64,000 nucleotides of DNA, taken from Chamaecrista fasciculata (Eukaryota > Streptophyta > Magnoliopsida > Fabales > Fabaceae). The notes beneath the pieces are model-generated. The model made no database searches. It was not told the origin of the DNA and worked only from the letters and a program-made list of their open reading frames with translations. The DNA lies in NCBI GenBank assembly GCA_003254925.1, contig QANZ01047686.1, positions 98,088 to 162,087 of the forward strand, in the 5' to 3' direction. How positions within the stretch are numbered: position 1 is the stretch's first letter; every line of letters starts with the position of its first letter. This document shows, in pieces, positions 22,906 to 34,600 of the stretch. The position numbers and the translations under genes are program-made.

Positions 22906-25900
22906 GTCCCAATATTCTTCTATTTGTTTTGAGTAAAATATACAATTGAATCCCTAAATTATTTTTTAAATTACAATCTTCTGTTGGGAAATTATTGAGC
23001 GAGCGCAGCGGAAAAGGTAAAGTTAAAATTTTGCATAACCCTATAATTTCCTTCCAGGATCCACTAAATGTGTTTATATTAGAAAAGGAAAGATGTATAC
23101 CTAATCAGACGGTAGCTTTGAAACTCGCGAATCCAAGAAGCCCACGAACTTGTGTTCTTCCTCTACCGGTGATCCACACGAACAGTTTGGCAGATACCCA
23201 GGTGCTAGCCTCCAATCTCTTCTCCAAGAGAATGCGGGAACCCAATCTACGAATCTTGAATTTTCAAGAACACTTCTTGAAAACTCAAGAGCAAGTGGCG
23301 CACAAGTCAAGAACAAGTTTCTTGATCACACACAAGCCCTAAAATTTTAGGGTTTAGTCAAACTTTTCTTCTCTAACAAAAGTCAACTTTTCTTCTCTAA
23401 AATTAGGGTTAAGTCGAAATTCTCCTTCACTTGTGTTAGGTTAGTCGACTTGGGTGTGTGTGTATTTATAGAGTCTAACTCTTGAAATTAGGGAATCACT
23501 AATCTAATTAGGGAATCTCTAAATCTTAATATATACTGTAAATAATTAGGGAATCATCAAACCAGGGAATTATAAAATTACATTAATATTATAATTCAGG
23601 AATTGAATTCTTAATTAAAATATTACATTAATATCTTAATTTAAATTCAAAATGCATTCTTGAAATTCAAAATGCAAGATCAAATCTTGCACCTAGAATC
23701 TTGGAAGAAAGCGCCACCTCCCTAATTATTTTATGGGAATTTAATAAATAAAATAACATTCCTAACTCTTAGGAAGTTATAACCGACTTATTAATTTCCC
23801 TAACAATATTGAATTAAAATATTACCCTAATATCTTAATTCAAAATATGAATCTTGAATTCAAATTCAAATATTGATTTAAATTAACAAAACATTTTTAT
23901 TAATTAAAATCAATAAAGAGGCGCCACCCTCTCTCTTGTTATCCAATATTAAAGAATTTAATAAATCAATAATCCCCTAACTTTTAGGAAGCTTATTCAA
24001 TTTATTATTCCCTAATATTTTAAACAAGAATTCAATTGTAAATAGATTAATCAAATTAACTATTTAACAATTAATATATTTAAACTTGTCTAACAAATCT
24101 AAATATCACAAATGTAGATCTTATTTAAGACAAAACTTCATGTCCTAGACATTCAACTATGTCTTAAATTGTGTCACTAAAGTGACTCACGAATTAAACC
24201 CTAATTCGTGTTCCATTATGGTATCTTGATCCTGCTCGTGTGTGACCCAGCAGGCCTCACGTGAAGTTGGCAGCAAGCCATCTCTATGACTCACAAGTCG
24301 AGAGCGGACTCTAGCAAGCCATCACGACTACCCAAAACACGTGAGTTATCATTCTAACGCCAACGACTTAACCTTAGTACCACCTTGTCATATTCCCTAT
24401 TGTCACAAGATATTTTGGTCATGGATAAGGCACGGGAAAGTCATCCTTAATCCAAACCATAACTTTCTCGATTCCTTGAGTTAGTCCCATTACCCTGTGT
24501 GGCCACACATTCATTGGACAGAATCATCGAGGGCGCCAGTTAAATATCTCTCAACTTAATGAGGGACAAAATTCCTTCTTGGTCAACCACATTCCTCAGC
24601 ACGGTAAACAACCAACCCCATACCTAGCCTGTATGGCTACCCTGTTACGGGCAACGTTGGACTAGGCAAAGTTCGACATCTACAACGCCAGAATAGTAAA
24701 GACCTCAGGTCTAAGGGCATCGTGACAAGTGTCCAGGAGAGGCTAGCTCATGACTAAACCCATGTAGGACTCTCCAGGTCGGTCCAGCAACTTGTAACCC
24801 ATTACATAATTGCACAATGACTCTCGTGAAGCATCGTATGCGTGTATCTCTATACACCGAAGTCATGCTGGTCTCAGTTCATTCACGTTCCCACGTGAAC
24901 AATCGACCAGGGACAATTTAGAATAATTATCGCATAATTAATCAGGGATTGTTATCATAGTAATCATGCTAATAATATGATAACGACATAATCTATCATC
25001 CATAAATTAATCAAACAATATGTTCATATAAAAGGATTGGCCCTAGGGCACAATCTCCATCATCTTCTTCTATTCTCTTTACTACATTTTTCAAAAAAAA
25101 AAGGAAAAAAAATTAATTATCTTCACTTTTATAGGCATTTTGGTCCTTAAATTATGAGCTCAGTTTCCTTGGTTCCTAAAACTATTTTTTGTTTAGTTTT
25201 TTTCCTCAAACTATTTTTTGTTCTATATTGTGTCCAAAATCATCCAATGATTATATGCTATGGATAATGGAGAAATAACAGTTATTTTTTTGTTCGAATC
25301 ATGGGTACCCAGAAAATTGCTGTTGTTTTGTTTTGTTTTGTCCCAATGTTCTTCTATTTGTTTGAGTAAAATATATAGTTGAATCCAATTTTTTTAAGGT
25401 ACAATATTCTTCTAGTCTCGTTATTTCATTTTTCTAAAAAAATAAAATAAAAAATTGAAAAAAGTAATTATATTCACTTTTGTTGGCAATTGGGTACTCA
25501 AACTATGAGATCAGTTCGTTTTGGTCATAAAATTATTTCTGGTTAGGTTGTTTGCTCAAACTACGAGATGAGCTGCATTTTGGTTTGCGAATATTCTGTT
25601 ATATTTTCGAGTCCAAACTACGACATTCCTATATGTTTTTCACTATTGTACAATTCAATTCTTACTTTTTTCTTAATATATCTTACAAAGTTTTGTGTAA
25701 AAATTTAAAAGTGTTGAAATAATTTTTTATCTTCCCACTTGTTGGCATTGTTGATTGCTAGACTGGTCCTTAAACTATGAGATTAGTTTCGTTTAGGTAA
25801 TAAAACTATTTTTGGTTTTGTTTTGTTTATCAGACTATGAGATTAGTTGCATCTTGGTCCGCTAATAGTTGTTCATGTTTTTTTTTTTGTGTACTTGAGT

Positions 25901-26110
25901 AGTAGAAATAGACCGGATCATTGCTGATTGTGATTTTATATAGGACCCGAGTTATAATTTACACATTTTGGGGACCGATTCATTGGATCCATACAAAGTT
26001 ATGAACCAAATTGTAAATTTACAATAATTTCTGTTATTTGCATTCTGGTCCCCAAGCTATTGTTTGTTATTTTTTGGTCATTGAAATTCAGAAATATAGC
26101 CGATTATTGA
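22906..26110. repeat. diverged tandem repeat, unit about 356 bp
   Basis: The text around 'cccaatattcttctatttg' and 'gagtaaaatata' at 22906-22981 recurs at 25348-25410. The 'tggtccttaaactatgagat' motif recurs near 25140, 25490 and 25765. Subtracting the 2,081-bp LTR and one 5-bp TSD copy from the 22906 to 25348 offset leaves about 356 bp as the period. The LTR therefore landed inside one unit. Confidence 0.65.
22982..25062 (-). mobile_element. solo LTR, 2,081 bp
   Basis: The segment starts TGTTGGGAAATT and ends CTCCATCA (TG...CA on either strand) and is flanked by the perfect 5-bp repeat tcttc (22977-22981 and 25063-25067). No coding sequence, PBS or second LTR is present. On the minus strand TATAAATA lies at about 23462-23469, followed by transcript-like sequence, so LTR sense is probably minus. 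This is the classic product of unequal recombination between the two LTRs of a retrotransposon. The superfamily cannot be fixed from the LTR alone. Confidence 0.85.
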
Positions 26111-26229
26111 TGATTGCAATTTTCTACAGGCCCTAATTTATCATATACACATCTTAGGGATCGATTCATTAGACCGATACAAATTTATGGACCAAATTGT
26201 ATTCTTAAAGTAATTTTAATGTTATTTTC

Positions 26230-26575
26230 ATTTTGGTCCATCATCTCATCCAATGAGATGGACCAAAAATCATCATCCAAAAATATCTCATCATTCCATT
26301 CAAACCACAACTAAACACCTGTCATCTCATCTCATTTCATTATTTTTTACCACTTCTACCCCTATACAAATTAAAAAAATCCATAAACCTATTTCAATAA
26401 ACCACGATCATTACATACCCTTTTATATAATTTCACACCCTATTTAACATCATTTTTCCTCAAATCATCCAAACATCATTTTCATCTCATCTCATTACAG
26501 CATCATCTCATCCCAACATCCAAGTTGAATTTGGATGAGATGATTTGGTTCCCAAACAGGCCCTACGAGTTTACT
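26230..26575 (-). mobile_element. catctcat-rich MITE, copy 1
   Basis: It ends in 'ggttcccaaacaggcccta' (reverse complement tagggcctgtttggg) with repeated catctcat words. The central part, with 'tttcacaccctatttaacat' and 'accacttctacccctataca', is the reverse complement of 63830-63960. The left end is uncertain. Confidence 0.65.
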
Positions 26576-26670
26576 TGAATCCTCGAGTTTGACAACCTTG
26601 ATTAAAATACTATAAAATTGAACTCAAATTAATATTTTTACTTAATTGTTTCCAGAAAAATAATAATAAT

Positions 26671-27258
26671 TAGGGGTGTTCATTGGGTTGGGCCAACCCG
26701 CCAACCCGCTAAAACCAACCCAACCCACTTGTTTGGGTTGGTTTGGGTTGGTTTGGGTTGGGCTAGCGGGTTGGTTTAGGTTCAAAAAGTTGAGCCCGCT
26801 GTGGTTTGGGTTGGGCTGCGGGTTTCAAGATTTTGAGCCCGCTCAACCCAACCCAACCCGCCGGCCCGCAAAAATATTAAATAAAAAATAAAATTAATTT
26901 TTTATTTAGTTAAAACTATATATTAATATCACAAATAATATTATTTTTACAATTTAGTCAATTAATAAATTTTTATTCTCAATTTAGTCCATAAAAAACA
27001 TATTGTGAAGGACCAAATTAAAGAAAAAAATTTAAGAGGGACCAATTTTTTTATAAAATAAATATATAAAAAATAAAAAAAATTAGTATGGGCCAACCCG
27101 CCAACCCAACCCAAACCAACCCGCCACTGTTTGGTTTGGGTTGGTTTGGGTTGACTCAATTATTTTCTTTAGCCCAACCCAACCCAACCCGCCAAATAAA
27201 TTAGTGAGCCCGAACCAACCCCCTAAACCCAACCCAACCCAACCCGTGAACACCACTA
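26671..27258. mobile_element. hAT-type MITE with gggttg repeats
   Basis: The left end is taggggtgttcattgggttg; the right end reads, in reverse complement, tagtggtgttcacgggttgg. The flanks share the 8-bp repeat ataataat (26663-26670 and 27259-27266), though the site itself is AAT-repetitive. Both arms are arrays of gggttggtttgggttggg-like words; the middle is AT-rich and non-coding. The first half of another such element is at 21637, and a fragment is at 59770-59945. Confidence 0.75.
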
Positions 27259-27427
27259 ATAATAATAGAATAATTAGTTTTCTAAAATATTCCCTTAATT
27301 ACAAAATTTATTTACACATTCTACTGACTACTGCATAATACATCATGGCCTATCGTTGGATGCTTCCACCGTGAAGGCAATGGTGGATCTCACATCTCAG
27401 AATGCGAATAGATCATCGAGTCCAATA

Positions 27428-27580
27428 TCATGGTGATCCATGTGTTTAGTGATCGCCAGTATCGATTCTTCATCGTGAGACAAACGCTTTGTGAGAATCG
27501 CGCTGATGAGGATGCCATTGATGCTACCATCACCATCTGTTGCCTCAATCAATCGCAGTTCTCAAAGGATCTACTTCAGG
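27428..27580 (+). pseudogene. exon-like fragment of unknown gene
   Basis: An open stretch with higher GC content reads MVIHVFSDRQYRFFIVRQT, then ENRADEDAIDATITICCL, and ends CTTCAG|GTATCTT, a good splice donor. A stop lies just upstream in frame and no partner exon was found. Composition and codon use suggest a real exon of a lost or captured gene; the family was not recognised. Confidence 0.35.
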
Positions 27581-27604
27581 TATCTTCGATCGATCCTGCA
27601 TAAT

Positions 27605-28370
27605 TTTCTGTTGTTATTATGTTCTTTACTGAACTAGAAACATCTAATGTTGAGGACGGAGTGAAGGGATGGGAAAAAAAATCAAAATTGTAAGAAAGAT
27701 GGGAAAAAAATCAGAGTACTAATTTATGGCATAAATATACTTGCTTAACTCAACATTGCACTCTTGTTTTGCACTAGAGGAGTAGAGGTGGTTTTTTGAA
27801 GCAGAAATTATGTTTACAACAGAGTGACAGACTTATTCTTCATCTATCAAGTAGTAAGGTAGCAAAAATCTAACTAAATATTTCGAAGACGCAACTAACG
27901 ATTTAGTCCTGAGCTGACAACTCTGAAAGATCAAAATAGTATACTATTTAGTCTCTGGACGATTAAAATAATATACTATTTATTTCATAAAAAAGACTAA
28001 TAAGTATGGTTTTCTGTTGTCGGTATGTTCTTTACTTAAGTAAAAACATCTAATGTTGAGGACAGAGCAAGGGAAGGGAAACAAATTCAAAATTGTGAGA
28101 ATGATGGGAACAAAAATTAGAGTACTAATTTATGGCATAAATCTTCTTGCTTAACTTAACACTGCACTCTTGTTTTGCATTGGAGGTGGATTCTTGAAGC
28201 AGAAAATATGTTATACTTATTCATCTATCAACTAGTAAGGTAGCAAAAATCTAACTAAATATTTGGAAGACTAAACTAACCATTTTGTCCCTGAAAGATA
28301 AGATAACTGAGCTGATAACTCAGTTAGTATCTAAAAGATCAAAATGGTATACTATTTAGTCTCTGAAAGA
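27605..28370. repeat. tandem duplication, unit about 400 bp
   Basis: The sequence from 'ttctgttgttattatgttc' to 'tagcaaaaatctaactaaat' at about 27607-27880 recurs at about 28012-28260 with scattered substitutions and small indels. Shared phrases include 'aaacatctaatgttgaggac' and 'agtactaatttatggcataa'. It lies in the 3' flank of the NLR and encodes nothing obvious. Confidence 0.8.
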
Positions 28371-28686
28371 TTAAATTAGTATACTATTTAGTTCATAAAA
28401 AATACTAATAAGTATACCATTTCGATCTTTCAGGGACTAAACTGTATATTTTAATCTTTCAGGCACCGAGTTGTCAGCTCAACAATTTTTTAAGGACTAA
28501 ATTGTTAGTTTACTCTATTTCAAAAATTTTTGTAGGCATGTATATATGGGAGTAACGATGTAGAAGTATTTATGGGAGGACAAAAGAGTACCCTATTTTG
28601 TATCCTCCAATGAGAAAAACATCAATTAACCTCGCAAGTCAATATTAGCCATATGTAGGAAGTAGGAAGTACTATAACATACCTTT

Positions 28687-31600
28687 TCAACAAGTTTCCT
28701 CTTGGGGCTTGAGATTATCAATTTTCATAGAAGAGTAGAACATTTCTTGTGTGCTCATAGTTTCATAACAACAAGTCTCCAACTTCAAGCATTCCTTAAT
28801 TGTTATATCTTGACAAGATGGCATCTGAAATTGGTAATTGCTCAAACAGAAACACTCAAGGTTGGGAAGGCGATAGAGGGTCAACCACTTTAATGCTGGG
28901 AATGTAATATTGGTGTTGTTTGGCTCCTCAGATATGCTCTCCTTCTCTTTTGTCACTATCACTTCTATCTTCTCACATTCATATACTGACAGCTCCTGTA
29001 ATTGCAAAAGGCTCCGAGCTACTGAAGGAGGTAGCACACTTTTTAAACTATCACAGTGACCAATATTTAGCTTTTTAAGATTATGAAAATTTAACACTCC
29101 ACCATGATTTTTCCATACATGCATTAGTTTGGGTAGAGAGTTCAAATGCATTTCTTGCAGATTATAATAATAGAGTGCCATAACATGATCTTTATCTTCG
29201 ATTGCATCTGCTCCTTCTGATTCAAATATCTCAACAAGTGAACCACATTCTCGCACCTTGAGTTGTTTTAGATGTTGCAGTCTATGTAGCATACTGGATG
29301 GAACACAGCTTAACAACTTTTCACAACCTTCAATAGCCAACTCTGTAACTCTTGTTAAGTAGTCAAGTAGGAATTTATTATTCCCAATCCAATTAATTCT
29401 CTCTGATCTTTGAAATGCCGCCTGTAAAAGATAGTCAAGAAAGAAGTTATGATTTATGAAGTGGAGATGTTGAGTTATTGACATAGACACATGAATGATA
29501 TGGACATAGATATCTTGGCATATTAAATTTTGGAAAATATAGAATGTCACTTATACCGACTTTAATCAAAATAATTTTTATGGTATGAATAAGTTTTTTT
29601 TTTGTAGGATGAGTTTTTCTCTAAGTTCATATATGTTGGAGTTAGAGCTTTTGTAATAAATATAATATTTATATAATTCGAATTTTATAAAAGCCATACA
29701 TGATTTTCCCCCCTTATAATAGTCTAAAAGCTTTGGCAGCATACATAGATTCATTGCCTGTTCCTTTCTTCTATTTCTTACTTAGCCTTTTTAATTTCTT
29801 TTCCTCTTTCAAGCATATTTCCTAGATTTTTTTTCATAACACTAACCTATGCAGCATAGTCATGTTGCCTGTGAAAAACATGATTTTTTTTTGTAACTAG
29901 ATGTTTTCCTTGGCCAACAACCAGAGACTGTTTTTCCTGAGGTGTAGAGATCACCGAAATAAATTTTCCTTTTAACAATATAGTGTTTTCTATATACACA
30001 ACCCTATTCAAACTTGGGATATTATGTTTAAGGAAGTCAATTATCTATCAATTGTGTAGGACTTTTGTTAGTAATTAAATTGGGATTTGAAAGAAAATAA
30101 GAAATTAAATACTTGAAATTGGAATTGAAGAGTTAGAGAATATATAGATAGTGTACCTTTAAATCTTCTGAATGAGCATGATAGATGGCCATGTTAAGAT
30201 CTCCCATCACATCTACGTACTCATACGATCCTTGGTATATATTAAGAAGCTTTGGTGTGCTTACTGCTCCATAAGAAAAGGTCGTCATCTTTGGACATTT
30301 TTCAATTATCATTTCTTCACATGATGGAAGTTCAAGGTCTAAATTTTCTGGGCAAAAACATTTGAGGGAGGGTAGGTGACGAAGCTCCAACTTGTTCAAT
30401 AATGGAAACAATATTGTAGCTTTGTTTTCTCCTACATTTTCTTTGGCTTCTTTTGTGACTATCTCCTCCATCATTGGGCATCTATATATTCGAAGGTGCC
30501 GTAGTTGCACTAGATTTCTGGCCATAGAAGATGAAATCATACTGTTCAAACTGCCACAGTATTCAACTTTTAATATTCTTAGTTTTTGGAAGTCCAAAAC
30601 CCCATCAAGATTCTTCCATATGTGAATCAATTTTGGTAGAGAATGCAAAACCATCACTTCTAGCTCATAATGTATGATGCCATGCCCTGTCTTTATATTC
30701 ACTCCTTCTGATTCAAACACCTCAATCAGTGAACCACAATCTTTTACTGTGAGGTTCTTAAGATTCTGAAATATGTGTATCAAATTGGATGGTACTAGTG
30801 TTAATAAACTTTGAAAGCCTTCAACAGTCATCTCTCTTTCTTTCATTAGATAACTAAGCATGCCTTGATCCCGCTTAATCCATCCAAGTGTCTGTGATGT
30901 TTGAAATGCCAACTGCAAAGTTCACATTCAAATATGTCTATGAAAACTATTTATCTTATTTGAAATAATAAATAATGAAAATCTTAGAATTTTTGGAGTA
31001 ACTCATATGTCAACATGATTTAATACAAAGGGGTTAAGTCAAGAATAGAATTTTAGCCTTCAACGTAGTTGATAACATAGCCATAATCACATAATATATG
31101 TATATATATTCTTGTAGTTTCATTTAACCTTTTAACTTGACAATAAAAACTTAAAAAGAATATAACAAATACATATATATAGATAACTAAAGGATATAAA
31201 GAGACATACAATTCCTTTGGATAGTTTTGCAGCGACATTCAGATCTCCCATCCATATATTTTTGGTCTGGTTTCCAACCTTCATGGTTATATTCCTTAGC
31301 TTTGGAGTGTTTGGAGATCTATACGAGAAAACCTCCATGCTATGGCAATGTCCAAAAAGTACTTCTTGCAATGATGGGAAACGAAAGTCATAGGAGCCTT
31401 GGCAAAAGGCCCTGAGGTTGGAGAGCCGTTCAAGCTTTAGATATTGTAATCTAGGGAAAACAATCTTGATTCTACTTTCCTGAATTTCTTCTTTTGACAC
31501 TATTTCCATTATGTTCTCACAATCACATATCTCTAGCTCTTGTAGAAGCACAAGACTTGCTGAGGATGAAGGAGAGAACAAACAACTAATTTTTTTGCAT

Positions 31601-34600
31601 TGCTTTACCCCTAGGTATATTAGATTTGAAAACAATTGCCCATCTATGGTTGGATAATGACTTATCTTTCTCCATGCTTCATCAACCTATAAAAGAGATA
31701 ATTTAGTTGTAACATTCCATCTTTCATTCAGCTACTTCTGAATAGAACAACATCAATATCATTCTCTTCCATCTTACATAGAATAATACCAAAGATTTAA
31801 TTATCATATTCACTTTTTTATTTGAATCACTTTTAAATATTTTCCAATAACGCAATGGTGCTATCTAGACACTTTTGCAGTTATATGCTTAATTTCACCT
31901 ATAACTTAATCCAAGTGAAGCTAAAACTAAATGGTGAATGAAACTATCTAAACTTCACATTGTTTTGAAATATAGATAGCACTAGTTAGAATAGTAATTG
32001 AGTCATTTACTAAATAAGCTTTATAATTTGAAATATATACAGGTCTATTTTAAACTTCTTAGCCATATAATTATATATTAAACTATAAACAAGAAATGAA
32101 CCCATTACTAGCTATTAGTTACCTCATCTTGTCTGTGATTGTCGTTGACTCTGTATATGTCTAGTTGTTCCGGAATATAAGACTGGTGGCATAAGCTCAC
32201 AAGATTTGGTAGATGGCTTAGTGTAAGAGACTTTACTTGATCAAATGTAGTCATATTTGTTGTCCATTCTCCATTATCAATGACAACTCCTAACATGCTG
32301 CAGTTAATGATGCTGATTCTCTCCAAGGATGGGAATTCTAAGTTGCACGATTCTTGAGAGATGATCGATGTTGCATGACTTGATGATTGATTGTCAAGTA
32401 GTTTGAGAGAATTTGCTTTAGGTGATAGAATTGAGCTCTCTTCCTTGTCTCTTTTGACTACTTGCTTCATCATTTTACATTGTGATATCTTAACCTCTTT
32501 CAATTTCACAAGAAGCTTTGCTATGGAAGGTGAGAATAGATATTTCAACTTGTGACAAGCATCTAAGCTCAGAAGAGTGAGATTGTTGAAGCCATAAATT
32601 GCTTGTGGACTTGTCGAAACGGGCATCATCTTTATTATACAATTGAGATTAGAGCTGGATTGCTGGTTTTGTTCAAGTTGGAATAAGATATCTAGGGAAT
32701 CCCATCCTTTCACTTGAATTTGTTCTATATTTGGCATGCATGACATCATTTCTTCTCTGGCATTCATTTCTTTGGCAGAAGAGACATTGCCCTTTATCAA
32801 CCTAGCCTGCATACCAATTTTAGTAATGTCAAATAATAGATTAATCTAAGGTCAAATAAAGGATAATATGTATGTCACTTAAGAATTCATTTAGATCTTT
32901 AATGAATTTTGTTAATAGTGTTTCTTAAAGAAATAAGAAAGTAAACCATGAAGCTTCTTTAGCACAAAAAGTAATAAAACTATGACACAAGAAGAATTAA
33001 CTAACTAAAATTTCTTCCATGGCTAGTTGGCTACTAATATAAGCTAGGCAGTATATTTTACATGAGATTAATTAGCTGATGATACCTTGTTGCTTATCTT
33101 TCTTGATCTTTGGAGATTTGATTTGCCCATTGAGTTGGTGATCTCATGGTCCGATATAGTGTCTACAAGGCAACACTGAAGAAACCTTCGAGTGCTGAAA
33201 CCAATATCATGAGGAGTTGACTTTGAGAAAGAGTGGTTGTCATTCTCTTGCTTTGCAAGTTCTTGAATTGGCATAGATGTTTTCAGTTGGGGACATCCTT
33301 CAATGCATAAGTATTTTAGAGACAACCAAAGTAGTTCATTAGAATATGGACAAATACTCACAAGGTTTGGGAGGTCCCTAAGTGTCAAAGAATCCAACTT
33401 AGCAAACACAAGGGTTTCCACTTTCCCATTTTGTCCCTTATCATCTTTAACAACTTCCTCTATCATCTGGCAACTATGTATCACCATTTTTTGAAGCTGT
33501 ATGAGTGCTTTGGCAATGGTGGGAGTGAATACATATCTTAGAGCATCACATTTCTTAACTTTGAGTGACCTCAAATTCTGAAAGCCTTGAATATGACTTG
33601 GAACATTTCCCCAAACATATCTTAGCTTACAAAGCCAAGATATCTCTAGTTCTTTGAGATGAGAAAATAACATATCAGTTGGCTGGCCAACTAGTTGTGA
33701 TCCTTGCATGTCAAAAACCATTTCTAACAAAGAGCATTCAAGTAACGAGAGTTTCTCTAATTTTGGGAACTGTTGCATCCATTTAGATTCAAATAATGTA
33801 CAACCAATGGAAATAGATCCATCATCCCCTAATATTGAGTTGCACCCCGCAAGATGTAGGCCATCATCAAACTTCAATTTATCTGACTGTACAAATCCAT
33901 AAAGTAGTGTTACTCAGTTTGTGATGACTTTCTGTTTAAGAAAGTTGATTTTAGAAAAACTTTCTATAACTACAAAATAGTTTTATTTTTGGGAAACCTA
34001 TGGTGGAGGCCAAAGTTTTACTTAATTAAATTGTAAATTTTAATTGTGAATACCGAAGATTCTTTTTTTTCCTCTTTCCATCTAATTTTATAATTTTGTA
34101 ATCATAAGAGTTATTATTAATAAAAGTATTAAGACAACTAAAATATCATTGTCATATAATATTTTTACTAGAGGATCTTGATTAATATATTTGTGAGTTA
34201 ACTTTGTACACACACGCACAGATCACACACACCAACACACATATGATGCTTCATAAAACGTTTTGAAGATGAAACTTGCTATTTGCTTTGATTTTACTGT
34301 CAAATTGTAGTTTACATTTTTTGCAACATTGAGACGATAAAAATTTTAAAATTTCATTTGATTTTTCTGTTTATGTATTTACATTAGAGAAGGTAGAAGA
34401 AGTCAAGAGTTTCATGTTTGGAGCTGCATTAGAATGGATTATGAACTTTGAATGTTTTAAATTTGGAAATATTAGAGATGGTAGATTAAGCAAAGGGGCA
34501 AAATTTTAATGATATGTCAGAATTTAGATAGTACGAGGCTTTCTTAGGAAGATAGGGTTTAGAGATTTTGAGCTAACATTGAGAGAAATTTTTTGTTCTT

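Larger units (their letters stand above)
20808..26600. mobile_element. 5.8-kb hAT-like element hosting nested insertions
   Basis: Terminal inverted repeats share ggttgtcaaactc: left 'cgtggttgtcaaactcaag', and the right end in reverse complement 'caaggttgtcaaactcgag'. The flanks carry an identical 8-bp direct repeat, attaaaat (20800-20807 and 26601-26608), the TSD length of hAT elements. No transposase is readable, but the interior holds an N gap (22022-22632), ggttgggt repeats, approximately 356-bp tandem repeats, a solo LTR and a MITE. The inferred order is hAT-like insertion first, later insertions inside it. Confidence 0.7.

Noticed and set aside
21833..22932. Long frames of mostly X
   Set aside because: They read through the N gap and carry no information.
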